21,865 nt of DNA from a virus. Every line of letters begins with the position of its first letter. Within the stretch, counting starts at the first letter, position 1. The stretch covers positions 1-21,865 of the IMG/VR virus record IMGVR_UViG_3300000117_000308; one strand, written 5' to 3'. Below the pieces are notes generated by a model. It was not told the DNA's origin. It saw only the letters and a program-made list of their open reading frames with translations, and searched no databases. A program made the translations under genes and the position numbers. Shown one piece after another: positions 11,477-19,476 of the stretch.

Positions 11477-11900
11477 CGCTAACATGAACTACAAAGAAAG
11501 AAACAACGGAAGTAATTTTGCTGAAGACTTTTTTGAAAACTATTGTAAAAATTATTACATACAAAGATTAGGCTTTGATGAAAAAAATAATTCAGTTCCA
11601 GAATTTTATAATGTAAATCCATTACTCCGCAACATACCAGATTATTTTGTATATGCTAATAAAAAAACATTTGTTTGCAATGTAAAGGGAACTGCTAATA
11701 TTAAAGAAAAAGAAATAGATATTTTACCTGATCTTATTAATGCTTATCATAGTGATGAATGCCCTTTGATTTATGCTTTTTGTTTTTCAGGTTATAGCAA
11801 ACCTATTTTTAAAAACTCTTTGACTGTTTTAAATTTGTATAAAAATTCTACTGATAAACAATGGCATGATAAAAAAGTTTATCGCACATTAAATTTATAA
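11469..11900 (+). CDS. Putative nuclease-like protein, 143 aa
   Basis: ATG 11469 overlaps the previous stop region by eight bases, with AGAAG close upstream; a TTG at 11451 and an ATG at 11484 are other options. The core has RNIPDYFVYANKKTFVCNVK followed by GT. The order P-D, about 14 residues, then N-V-K-G-T mirrors the PD-x(n)-(D/E)-x-K-G-T motif of small endonucleases, with Asn in place of the acidic residue. The rest (CPLIYAFCFSGYSKPIF) is beta-rich. The substituted residue may mean loss of activity. It is the last early gene and ends exactly where the convergent late gene ends. Confidence 0.55.
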   Translation: MLNANMNYKERNNGSNFAEDFFENYCKNYYIQRLGFDEKNNSVPEFYNVNPLLRNIPDYFVYANKKTFVCNVKGTANIKEKEIDILPDLINAYHSDECPLIYAFCFSGYSKPIFKNSLTVLNLYKNSTDKQWHDKKVYRTLNL

Positions 11901-12062
11901 CTAATCATCCAAGTCTTGTATGTTCATATAAGCACTATCAATAATTAATTCTACAGATGATCCATCATCTAAATGTATTACCATAGTATCTTCGCCATGC
12001 ACAATATCAACATTATCAATAGTCTTATCTAACATATGAAGAGCTATCAATTGTATGTCCAT
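11901..12062 (-). CDS. Small acidic protein, 53 aa
   Basis: I start this gene at ATG 12062, preceded by AAGGATCAAG, rather than at an upstream in-frame ATG near 12152, which lies inside the exonuclease gene without a ribosome site. The sequence MDIQLIALHMLDKTIDNVDI continues VHGEDTMVIHLDDGSSVELI and ends IDSAYMNIQDLDD, acidic and likely beta-hairpin. No family is recognised. It is the last gene of the leftward late block in this window and abuts the last early gene with no spacer. Confidence 0.65.
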   Translation of the reverse strand: MDIQLIALHMLDKTIDNVDIVHGEDTMVIHLDDGSSVELIIDSAYMNIQDLDD

Positions 12063-12073
12063 CTTGATCCTTT

Positions 12074-12814
12074 TTATATGGGTATAACCGACTTTGATTT
12101 TATTTTTTGTATGGGTTTGCTTGACTTGCTCCATTTGCCACATGACTGGCATTGATACCTTTGGTACATATTTGTCAGAGATATTTGTACTCCTCTCTTT
12201 TGTAAATGATGACTACCACAATTAGGACATACCATTTCCTCTGTTTCTAAATTGTGATTAGGATGTATTTTAATCCATCCTTGTAATTTATAATACACTT
12301 CTTCTGTTAGCTTTACATCTTGTATATTATATTTTTTCATTAACTTCCATGCTTTAGGATTTTTACTCATACATTCAATCCATAAAGGCATACCTTCATG
12401 AGAAGTTTTTTGACCTACTCCTAATAATTGTGCAATGTAATCTAATTTATTGCTAGCAAATTTAAACTTACCTCTTGCAGTTGTAAGCAGATCAATGTCT
12501 TTGTATGGACTAGGTGGTGGTAATTTTTTTAATAAAAATTCTTTATTAAGTGTAGGCATATCAAATCGTTTTCCGTTATAAGTAATAACTGCATCTGCTT
12601 CATCTATCAGCTTATGTATTTCTTTTATCATCTTGGTAAAAGTGGTATGAAATATACTAGAAAAGTATACTTTCTTTTTACCTAACCATTTAGCCGCCCA
12701 ACACAATACACTAGACGATTCTATTAGCTGACCTATGCTAATGTTTTGTTGAAACAATCCCCAATGAAAGCCTGTATGTGGAGAAGTTTCTATATCTAAT
12801 ATAAGTATTTTAAT
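12074..12814 (-). CDS. DnaQ-fold 3'-5' exonuclease with zinc ribbon; apparent ATT start
   Basis: Read from ATT 12814, the protein has 246 residues. It opens with KILILDIETSP, which contains exonuclease motif I (Asp7, Glu9). VITYNGKRFD (Asn80, Asp85) is motif II, and YNIQDVKL (Asp166) is motif III. At the C-terminus CPNC (196-199) and CQSC (222-225) form a zinc ribbon. This is the RNase H-like family seen in phage genomes and near DNA polymerases. In this frame no ATG, GTG or TTG lies before motif I; the first TTG, 12757, would remove Asp7 and Glu9. ATT 12814 stands exactly where relatives begin MKIL and overlaps the previous stop. A frameshift or sequencing error is the alternative. Confidence 0.75.
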   Translation of the reverse strand: MKILILDIETSPHTGFHWGLFQQNISIGQLIESSSVLCWAAKWLGKKKVYFSSIFHTTFTKMIKEIHKLIDEADAVITYNGKRFDMPTLNKEFLLKKLPPPSPYKDIDLLTTARGKFKFASNKLDYIAQLLGVGQKTSHEGMPLWIECMSKNPKAWKLMKKYNIQDVKLTEEVYYKLQGWIKIHPNHNLETEEMVCPNCGSHHLQKRGVQISLTNMYQRYQCQSCGKWSKSSKPIQKIKSKSVIPI

Positions 12815-12923
12815 AAGTCCATCCGTATAATAAACATAATACTAAAGGAGTAATAGGTAATGCTGCAAGTACAGCAAGCGTAACTATTACAGGCTTACCA
12901 AATAGTTTTTTTAACGATTTCAT
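12810..12923 (-). CDS. Small membrane protein, 37 aa
   Basis: ATG 12923 (sharing a base with the previous stop, TAATG) to TAA 12810 encodes MKSLKKLFGKPVIVTLAVLA followed by ALPITPLVLCLLYGWTY. A basic start and one hydrophobic segment (res 11-34) make it a small membrane protein. Its TAA stop overlaps the apparent ATT start of the exonuclease gene. Together with the 67-residue protein upstream it may be part of lysis, but the sequence does not prove this. Confidence 0.65.
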   Translation of the reverse strand: MKSLKKLFGKPVIVTLAVLAALPITPLVLCLLYGWTY

Positions 12924-13126
12924 TATTGCATCCAATTTCTAATAACTACAGATATTAAACTTCCAAAAAAAGCAGCACATGAAATAGCAATCCAAAAACC
13001 CCCTTTGGATCTTTCAGCTAAAGCTAAAATTTCTTTCATGTCTTTTCTAAGTTCGTCTTGTCCTTTTTGCAAATGTTCTATTTGTTCTTTCATCTTGCCA
13101 AACTCTACTGGGTTTATGTCATTCAT
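12923..13126 (-). CDS. Coiled-coil plus C-terminal membrane anchor protein, 67 aa
   Basis: The protein reads MNDINPVEFGKMKEQIEHLQ and continues KGQDELRKDMKEILALAERS as a charged helix of about 40 residues. It ends with a hydrophobic segment (GGFWIAISCAAFFGSLISVV) and RNWMQ. This architecture resembles XhlA/hemolysin-type phage proteins, which anchor at the membrane and assist holins. It overlaps both neighbours by TAATG. It follows the large ejection protein and precedes a 37-residue membrane protein, so a second lysis- or infection-related membrane group is possible. Confidence 0.7.
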   Translation of the reverse strand: MNDINPVEFGKMKEQIEHLQKGQDELRKDMKEILALAERSKGGFWIAISCAAFFGSLISVVIRNWMQ

Positions 13127-16100
13127 TATAAATCCAATCCTCTCATTAATTGTCGTAATTCTTCTTCTTGTCGTTTAGGTTTTTTAACAGTTTGCTCATC
13201 AATAATTCTACCAACAAGAGGAATATTTTTTCTACTTCTTTTAAAAGGAACTGGTGGATTTATAGCTTCGTCAATCATTTCATCAACTGTATCAGGTTCG
13301 TCTACATAGTCACCAATATCTTGAAGTAAATTAAAAGCAGGATCAATTGGAGGAAGTATAATGTCATATAAAAATTGTTGTACATCTTTTGATTGACCTA
13401 ATCTATCTGTACTGTATTTACTTAAAAATACAATATTCATTAAATTTTCAGCAAATTCACTTGGAATATCGTCTATGGTTATTTCTTCTGGAGAAAAAAC
13501 AAGTAATTTTTTTAATTGATCTGTTGTAGTTTGTGTTCCTCCAAGAGCAGCAGATAACACTAAAGTATTTTTAAATGCTTCTCCATATTCACCTCTACCA
13601 ATATTAGTAAGTATTTTTCTTCTTGCAAAATCTAATTGTTTTAATCCAAAAGATTTTAATGTATATAATATTTTTCCATTTTTTGCTTGTAAATATCCAA
13701 CAGGCATTTGAGATAAACTAATAGGTTGTATTTTTGATAATTCACTAAACAAATAAAAACCAACATCATCAGTTTTTCTGCCTGTTCTTAAAGCTGCTAC
13801 TAAATTATTAAATCCATCTTCTCCTAAAATTCCTTGCCATTCATTTTTAAATTGTTGGTATTGTTTAGGATTGGCTAATTTTCCTTGTTTGTTAAGTTTA
13901 ATAACATCAGTTGCTTTTTCAATAGAAGAATTTATAGAAGTTGTTTTACCTACTCTATCTACTTTAGTAAATCCAGATAAATTAAATAATTTGTCAACAT
14001 ATTTGTCTAATCCTTTTTTATTTTCTGATATTTCTGCCGATACATTTCTGCCTAACCCAATTTCATCTATATTATATTTAAGTTTGTCACCAAATTTTTG
14101 TCTTCCCATTTGTTTCATTAAATTTTTAACTGATCTAAACATACCATTTTGAGCAATAGAAAATCCAACATCACCAGCTTGAACTATTGCAGAAGATGGG
14201 TTTGCTAACATAGCCATGTATGTTATATTTTTTGGTATTTGCATAATTCCTGAACCTTGCTCTCCAGTAATTAGCCTTGCATTTAATATTTTTTGTACCT
14301 CTTTTGTTCTTGTACCTAAACCAAATGTTTCAGCCATTGCACCTATAGAATCTTGTAAATATTCATTACCATCTTCACTTCCCAATCTAGCATACTTACC
14401 TAAAAATTTAGCTTTTTCTGTTTGGTTAATGCTAGTTAGCATATATCTTTCTAACGCTTCTACTGGATCTAAATATTCATCTATTAATGATTCATCAATT
14501 CTTTGCATAACTCTAGAAGTTTTTCTTTTAGTTTGACCTTGCATAAATTTATTAATCTCATTAGCTTTTTCAATATCAGTAGCATTTCTTTTAAAGTTTT
14601 TTTGTGTTTTTTTATTTAAATCTGCTAAAACAGAATCAATTTCTTTTAGTTCTTGTTTGCTGTTTTGACTTCTTAACTTAGCATTAACCCTATCTAAATA
14701 ACTTTGATGATTTTTTACATATCTAGGAAAATAATTTTCTACTTTATCTATTTTTATTCCAGTTTTTATAGCTTCATTTCTTAATCTTTCTAATACTTTT
14801 CTTACATTAGAAAACCCTACATCATCACCAAGTATTTTTATAGCTTCAGAAAAATTACCATTAGACAATTCTTTTTTTAATTGAGTTTTTTGTGTAGCAT
14901 TAAGTGAGGATGTTTGTTGCACAAATTTCTTAACATCAGCATCAAGTCTATTAGCTTTAGTTAAAATATTAAAATCCATTCTCATCATTTTAGCTGCTAA
15001 CTCTGGAGCAATTTGTTTTAATTTTTCATAAGATGGTGTAATTAAATCTTCAACACCTCTACCAGCTTTTACTATGCCACTAGAAAGACTTTGCAATACT
15101 TTATATTTAAAAGGATTTTTATCTGGATTAGTATATTTATCAAATCTAACTTTAGCTATATCATCTATAGCTTCAGATTGATTTTTAGGAATTTTAAATT
15201 GTATTCCAGCTTCTCTTTCCATTACTTTTATTTCATCTAAAGTTCTACCTGATTTATTAGCTAAATCTTCTTTAATTACTTTGCGTAATTCTTTTTCATT
15301 AATAACTCCACTTTTGTTAAATACTTTAGGATTATTAAAATAATCTTTACCACCATTATTTCTAATAATTTGAGCAGCTTGTGTATTTAATTCTTCCATA
15401 AAATCTACTGCTGTCAATTCTGTTTTATCCTTTAACACTAATTTATTTATTGCTTCATTAGTTTTATTTAATCCAGACTTAACGCCTTTATACGCTACAG
15501 GAGCAGCAGTTCTTAAAGCAGCTCCACCAACTGTACCAATAGCAACATCTCTTCCTGTCCTTATAGGATCTATTTTTCCTGTGTCTGCTTTTTGTTGTAA
15601 TGCAGAATATTCTCCTGCCCATAAACCAGATAACGCACCAAACTTTGCACCTGCTTTATATAGCTTATCACTCTTACTTAACAATGCTGCTGGTCCAGCT
15701 ATTAAAGTTGTAGGACTTAATAAACTTCCTCCAATTTCACCCACTAATGCCTGACCACTTTCTTTCATTTCATCAGTAAGTTTAGGATAATTTTTATTTG
15801 CATCATCAATGTTTTGTTGCTTTAGATATTCTCTTCTTTCATCTTCTGAATCTAATGCTTGAAAATCATCATATCTTTTATTTGTTTTTTCAACTACATC
15901 TTTACTTACAAAGCCAAAAGAAGTATTGTATCCTTGCTTACCATTAACTTCTGTTTCTTCAAGATTGGTAGTGTCATAACGATTACCTGCAAATACTTTA
16001 GGAAATTTAGATTTTAAAATCCTCATTGCATATCCAACATCAGATGTGCCTATTTCAGCTCCATAACCTCTAGCATCAGATTCCCATCCATCATAAGCAC

Positions 16101-16221
16101 CTTGAATAGAAGCATCTTTTCCTTGATTACTGGTTGCTTCTTTAAATTGAGAAAAGTCTTCAATTTCTTTAAATTGAGAAAAATCTTCAACTTCTTTAAA
16201 TTGAGAAAAGTCTTCAGCCAT
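13126..16221 (-). CDS. Large internal virion (ejection) protein, 1031 aa
   Basis: The protein opens with three exact 9-residue repeats (DFSQFKE plus linker, res 4-29). It then has a helix-rich body with hydrophobic or amphipathic stretches (IGGSLLSPTTLIAGPAALLS, KFGALSGLWAGEYSALQQKA, GTVGGAALRTAAP) and a long charged helical middle part. The size, helix content and position after three smaller proteins of the same type fit the ejection proteins that podophages carry in the capsid and inject to build a channel. No peptidase or lytic transglycosylase motif was seen. The two other large proteins of this module lie just upstream with TAATG coupling. Function is inferred from context and from similar pelagiphage proteins. 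Confidence 0.65.
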   Translation of the reverse strand: MAEDFSQFKEVEDFSQFKEIEDFSQFKEATSNQGKDASIQGAYDGWESDARGYGAEIGTSDVGYAMRILKSKFPKVFAGNRYDTTNLEETEVNGKQGYNTSFGFVSKDVVEKTNKRYDDFQALDSEDERREYLKQQNIDDANKNYPKLTDEMKESGQALVGEIGGSLLSPTTLIAGPAALLSKSDKLYKAGAKFGALSGLWAGEYSALQQKADTGKIDPIRTGRDVAIGTVGGAALRTAAPVAYKGVKSGLNKTNEAINKLVLKDKTELTAVDFMEELNTQAAQIIRNNGGKDYFNNPKVFNKSGVINEKELRKVIKEDLANKSGRTLDEIKVMEREAGIQFKIPKNQSEAIDDIAKVRFDKYTNPDKNPFKYKVLQSLSSGIVKAGRGVEDLITPSYEKLKQIAPELAAKMMRMDFNILTKANRLDADVKKFVQQTSSLNATQKTQLKKELSNGNFSEAIKILGDDVGFSNVRKVLERLRNEAIKTGIKIDKVENYFPRYVKNHQSYLDRVNAKLRSQNSKQELKEIDSVLADLNKKTQKNFKRNATDIEKANEINKFMQGQTKRKTSRVMQRIDESLIDEYLDPVEALERYMLTSINQTEKAKFLGKYARLGSEDGNEYLQDSIGAMAETFGLGTRTKEVQKILNARLITGEQGSGIMQIPKNITYMAMLANPSSAIVQAGDVGFSIAQNGMFRSVKNLMKQMGRQKFGDKLKYNIDEIGLGRNVSAEISENKKGLDKYVDKLFNLSGFTKVDRVGKTTSINSSIEKATDVIKLNKQGKLANPKQYQQFKNEWQGILGEDGFNNLVAALRTGRKTDDVGFYLFSELSKIQPISLSQMPVGYLQAKNGKILYTLKSFGLKQLDFARRKILTNIGRGEYGEAFKNTLVLSAALGGTQTTTDQLKKLLVFSPEEITIDDIPSEFAENLMNIVFLSKYSTDRLGQSKDVQQFLYDIILPPIDPAFNLLQDIGDYVDEPDTVDEMIDEAINPPVPFKRSRKNIPLVGRIIDEQTVKKPKRQEEELRQLMRGLDL
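16135..16215 (-). repeat. Three 27-bp tandem repeats coding for DFSQFKE units
   Basis: The start of the large ejection gene repeats a 27-bp unit three times. The peptide is EDFSQFKE plus one variable residue (Val, Ile, Ala). The DNA copies differ at only a few positions, so the expansion looks fairly recent or is kept homogeneous by recombination. Confidence 0.85.
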
Positions 16222-17345
16222 TATCTTGTTCTCTGTATACCATTAGGATCTATAAATTTTGTACCTTTAGGCAATGCTTTTGCTTCCTCTACAGAATTAA
16301 CTTTTATTATATCTGTAGAAGTATCTATATTTGGCGGTGCTGCATTGTTAAATTTTTCTCTAGCAAAATTTATAAATTTATTTCTATCATATAATTCGTC
16401 AGCTCCAAGTATCTGACCTCTTCTTAAAGCATTACTGTCTTTAAATAATTGTATTACTTGATTTTGTGCATCAGGACTACTGATAGGATTACCTTCTTGT
16501 TTTCTAATTTGTTGAAGTTGTTTTGCAAGTGCTGCAATATCATTTGCAATAGTAAATGAATTAGTTACATTTGGTACAAAACCAAATGTTGGATTTTTTT
16601 TATTAGCTATGTTAGCTAAAATTACATTAGAATCCAAAGACCTTACATCAGGAATACCAGCTTGTTCTCTTGATCTATATCTTGATCCAATAGGAACAAA
16701 TGAATCAGGAATACCATCTGGCTTACCTTCTGGACCAGTTTTATCTATAGAAGGATCTCCTATTACTTGATATTTTTGAGATAAACCATCTTGACCTACA
16801 ATAGTTTGAAATGATAAACTTTTTTTATCTTGTCCTGTAACCATAGCAATTAATTGAGCAGTAGTCATACTATCTACTAATGCTACTTGATCTGGATTAT
16901 ATGTTCCCTTTGGTGCATTTTTTATTTGATTAATTAATTGTGCTTTACGAGCTTCTGCATCTACACCTCTTTTAAATGTATCTAACGCATACTTATTTTT
17001 TGCATCAACAGGTAATTGATCATAAGCTTTTTGAGAAGCATCTACAGCACTTAACAAAGGTGATTTTAAATAAACTGGATTGAATGCACTTCCTACATTT
17101 TTATCAAAATCTTGAAGACCAAAACGAAGTGCTCCTTGTATTAAGGCATTACGCTTTCCTCTTTTATCTGCTTTTGCAACAGCATCAGTATAATCTTGTT
17201 CACTTAATAAGCCTACATCTTTCATTTGTTTAAAACTTTCTGGAACAGAAGAACCAAGCAAATTTAACTCGCTGAAAGTTTCACCAACTCCTTCAAATGG
17301 TTTTTTTGCTTTTCGTAATAAATCAAATAAATTAAACTCTGCCAT
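16221..17345 (-). CDS. Ejection/internal virion-type protein, 374 aa
   Basis: ATG 17345 has AAGGA about eight bases upstream. The protein MAEFNLFDLLRKAKKPFEGV is helical with a Lys-rich start, a central region with FQTIVGQDGLSQKYQVIG and an Asn/Gln-rich helical end. It closes with SVEEAKALPKGTKFIDPNGI, a short motif that recurs at the C-terminus of phage structural or ejection proteins, from memory. It overlaps the large ejection gene by TAATG. Most likely it is a virion-internal protein delivered with DNA. Exact role unknown. Confidence 0.6.
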   Translation of the reverse strand: MAEFNLFDLLRKAKKPFEGVGETFSELNLLGSSVPESFKQMKDVGLLSEQDYTDAVAKADKRGKRNALIQGALRFGLQDFDKNVGSAFNPVYLKSPLLSAVDASQKAYDQLPVDAKNKYALDTFKRGVDAEARKAQLINQIKNAPKGTYNPDQVALVDSMTTAQLIAMVTGQDKKSLSFQTIVGQDGLSQKYQVIGDPSIDKTGPEGKPDGIPDSFVPIGSRYRSREQAGIPDVRSLDSNVILANIANKKNPTFGFVPNVTNSFTIANDIAALAKQLQQIRKQEGNPISSPDAQNQVIQLFKDSNALRRGQILGADELYDRNKFINFAREKFNNAAPPNIDTSTDIIKVNSVEEAKALPKGTKFIDPNGIQRTR

Positions 17346-17356
17346 AATTTTTTTCC

Positions 17357-17950
17357 TTAAAGTGCTGATCCATATAATTCACGAAGTTTTCTCATTTCTA
17401 TTTCTTCTTCTGTTTCAGGTCTAGGTATTGTTGTAGCTGGTGCTGCTACTTCTATATTTAAACCAGTATTGTTTTCAGGATTAAATTGTCCTTGTGCTAC
17501 AGTATTATCTACCTGCAATAATCCTTCATCCTTAGGCATTAATTTATCTGCTCCTAAAAGACCTAGTTCTAATTTATCCATAGTATCTAAATCACTTAAC
17601 CCTTCTGCAACAGAATCATATCCTTTTCCTAGCATATCAGTAACAGATGTAATAGAATCTAATCCACCACTAGATGTAGGAATTGTACTTAAACCACCCA
17701 TTAAATTAGCACCACCTGCTAAAGAATTTGCCATAGCAGGATTTTGGATTAATGGGTTCATCATCATAGAAGATCCTACTTTTGCAGTTGTCCCACCTGC
17801 TCCTGCTGCTGCTCCTTTACCTCCATCAGCACCCATTGTGCCGCCTGTAAGACCTATACCTGCTCCTGTTAAGCCATCACCGCCCATCATTTTATCTATG
17901 CTATATCCAGCTATAGTTGTTGCTATAGGTATTGCGAGTGCTGGATTCAT
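17357..17950 (-). CDS. Glycine-rich internal virion-type protein, 197 aa
   Basis: The protein begins MNPALAIPIATTIAGYSIDK and is very rich in Gly, Ala and Met (GLTGAGIGLTGGTMGADGGK, AAAGAGGTT), ending in a charged helix (ETEEEIEMRKLRELYGSAL). Such Gly/Ala-rich, membrane-active proteins are usual among podophage ejection proteins. It overlaps the preceding gene by TAATG. No enzyme motif is visible. Confidence 0.6.
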   Translation of the reverse strand: MNPALAIPIATTIAGYSIDKMMGGDGLTGAGIGLTGGTMGADGGKGAAAGAGGTTAKVGSSMMMNPLIQNPAMANSLAGGANLMGGLSTIPTSSGGLDSITSVTDMLGKGYDSVAEGLSDLDTMDKLELGLLGADKLMPKDEGLLQVDNTVAQGQFNPENNTGLNIEVAAPATTIPRPETEEEIEMRKLRELYGSAL

Positions 17951-18756
17951 TATTTACCACCCCCACTAGAAGTTGTTGTAGTAGTCATAGGTGTTGGAGC
18001 TCCATATGCTGCTGATAAGAAACTAGATAACTGTCTTTGTGGTGCGTTAGCTCCATACTCATATCTACCAATATCAGATTGTAGTTTTTGTCTTGCGTAA
18101 TCTTCTTCTGTAGCACCTACTTTTGCTAGTTGTCCTATATCAGAATAATCTGCTGCTGCTAGACTAGGAGCTCCTGCTATAGCTGCATCTTGCCTACCTC
18201 TTTCATTAGCAAAGTTTTGGTAAGCTAACTCTGCACCACGACTAGATAGTGCATTTGCTAAATTATCTCTAGCCTTATCTTCCATATCAAACATTGCAGG
18301 AGAGCCATATCTTCCTGCTTGCGATGCTCTTGTACCCACACCTCTTATTGCCTCATTAAATTCTGATACAACAGGTTTAGCTGCTGACTTCATCATTGCA
18401 TCAAAGTATGGGTTGCCTGCTAATAATCTATCCCCACTAATAGTAGATAGCTGTTGAGCTTGAGCTGCTGGCAATAATGGACTGCCTGCGGTTGCCCTTG
18501 CTCTTGTTGCATCTAATGCAGAAGTTGTAGTGGCACTTGCTGGTATATAAGTCTCGTCAGGATAGTATGCTGGAGCTCCTTCATCATAAAGTCTAGATGC
18601 TTCATCTAAACCTTTAGTAATATAAGGTCGTAGCATAGGATCAATTTCTTGCGTTTGTGTTTGTTGCTGTGGACTACCGCCCTTTGCAAGTATTCTACCC
18701 ATCTTTCCATTATCAATAGATTGGTTTCCGTCTAGCTCTGGAAAATAATCGTTCAT
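17950..18756 (-). CDS. Ejection/internal virion-type protein, 268 aa
   Basis: From ATG 18756 (ATGA overlap with the preceding gene) the protein runs with a Gln/Thr-rich leader, then YITKGLDEASRLYDEGAPAY, LLAGNPYFDAMMKSAAKPVV, VGTRASQAGRYGSPAM and a helical part ending in PMTTTTTSSGGGK. The motif order GNPYxD, SxxGRxGS and LAxADYxDI is one I recall from phage virion proteins of the same operon position. It has no catalytic motif. Probably a minor virion protein involved in DNA delivery. Confidence 0.6.
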   Translation of the reverse strand: MNDYFPELDGNQSIDNGKMGRILAKGGSPQQQTQTQEIDPMLRPYITKGLDEASRLYDEGAPAYYPDETYIPASATTTSALDATRARATAGSPLLPAAQAQQLSTISGDRLLAGNPYFDAMMKSAAKPVVSEFNEAIRGVGTRASQAGRYGSPAMFDMEDKARDNLANALSSRGAELAYQNFANERGRQDAAIAGAPSLAAADYSDIGQLAKVGATEEDYARQKLQSDIGRYEYGANAPQRQLSSFLSAAYGAPTPMTTTTTSSGGGK

Positions 18757-19157
18757 AGTTTTAGCTCCATTAGTGTGTATTTTTTTTCATAACCATATAG
18801 TTTGTTAAATAACCTAACTATACTTTCGTATTTAGTAGAACCTTGAATACAAGTTCCACCATTTGCTTTTACCCAAATCTTAAAATCTTTAAATCCTGCT
18901 TTTGTATTTCTACCACCCATATAGGTAATATAGGCTACTCTGTCATTAGGAAAGTTTATCCATTGGACAGTAAATGCACAAAGACATTTCTCTTTGTTCA
19001 TAAGTAATAGTAGTTGTTGTTGTCCTTGTATAACCTGTAGTTTGAGTTGATCAGCAGTAAACTCACCATTACCTTTGTCTAATGCTTTTTGTAGTAATGG
19101 TTCTGCTAAATCCCAGTATTGATATACAAAATTAGTTGGTACTACATATAACTTCAT
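18753..19157 (-). CDS. GNAT-like domain protein in the tail module, 134 aa
   Basis: ATG 19157 has AGGA seven bases upstream and the gene starts four bases after the previous stop. The sequence MKLYVVPTNFVYQYWDLAEP, QQLLLLMNKEKCLCAFTVQW, RVAYITYMGGRNTKAGFKDF, then ANGGTCIQGSTKYESIVRLF, follows the strand and helix order of GNAT acetyltransferases. The usual acetyl-CoA loop (R/Q-x-x-G-x-G/A) is not clear, so it may be a non-catalytic structural use of the fold. Proteins of this kind recur in the tail modules of podophages. Confidence 0.55.
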   Translation of the reverse strand: MKLYVVPTNFVYQYWDLAEPLLQKALDKGNGEFTADQLKLQVIQGQQQLLLLMNKEKCLCAFTVQWINFPNDRVAYITYMGGRNTKAGFKDFKIWVKANGGTCIQGSTKYESIVRLFNKLYGYEKKYTLMELKL

Positions 19158-19161
19158 ACTC

Positions 19162-19476
19162 TTATCCTACGATGATATAATCATATGTTACATCATTATG
19201 AGATGTGTTTCTATGTCCTATAATGAAGCTACCTTTAGCTTTTGTTTTTATATAAGTATGGTCTGTTTCTCCTGCTGCATTTTCTGTTCTAGGAGATAAT
19301 ACAATAACAGAATCAAAACCTGCTCTTTCATCATTAACTGTAGTTTGCGTTACTGATGTAAGCAAAGTAAATGTTGATGTGTTATTGGTTTTACCATTCA
19401 TAGCATTGTTTACTACCTCTGATACTGCTCTAGGTTCACCACCCTGATAAGGCAATGTTCTATACATTCTAGGCAT
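19162..19476 (-). CDS. Small conserved virion protein, 104 aa
   Basis: ATG 19476 shares a base with the stop of the 477-residue tail gene. The protein MPRMYRTLPYQGGEPRAVSE has VVNNAMNGKTNN, then beta strands (TFTLLTSVTQTTVNDERAGF) and ends KGSFIIGHRNTSHNDVTYDY followed by IIVG. The final segment resembles the beta-rich tips of phage structural proteins found next to this tail gene, from memory. Function unknown; a decoration or tail component is likely from context. Confidence 0.6.
   Translation of the reverse strand: MPRMYRTLPYQGGEPRAVSEVVNNAMNGKTNNTSTFTLLTSVTQTTVNDERAGFDSVIVLSPRTENAAGETDHTYIKTKAKGSFIIGHRNTSHNDVTYDYIIVG

Noticed and set aside
11868-11883. Hairpin GATAAA-AAAG-TTTATC as terminator of the early block
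   Set aside because: The six-pair AT-rich stem has no T-tract after it and lies inside the coding region.
13871-14536. Plus-strand frames opposite the large ejection gene
   Set aside because: Both lie wholly inside the 1031-codon minus-strand gene and lack ribosome sites or recognisable domains.
17469-17969. Plus-strand Pro-rich frame of 166 codons
   Set aside because: It mirrors the Gly-rich minus-strand gene (Gly codons read as Pro on the other strand) and has no ribosome site or family.
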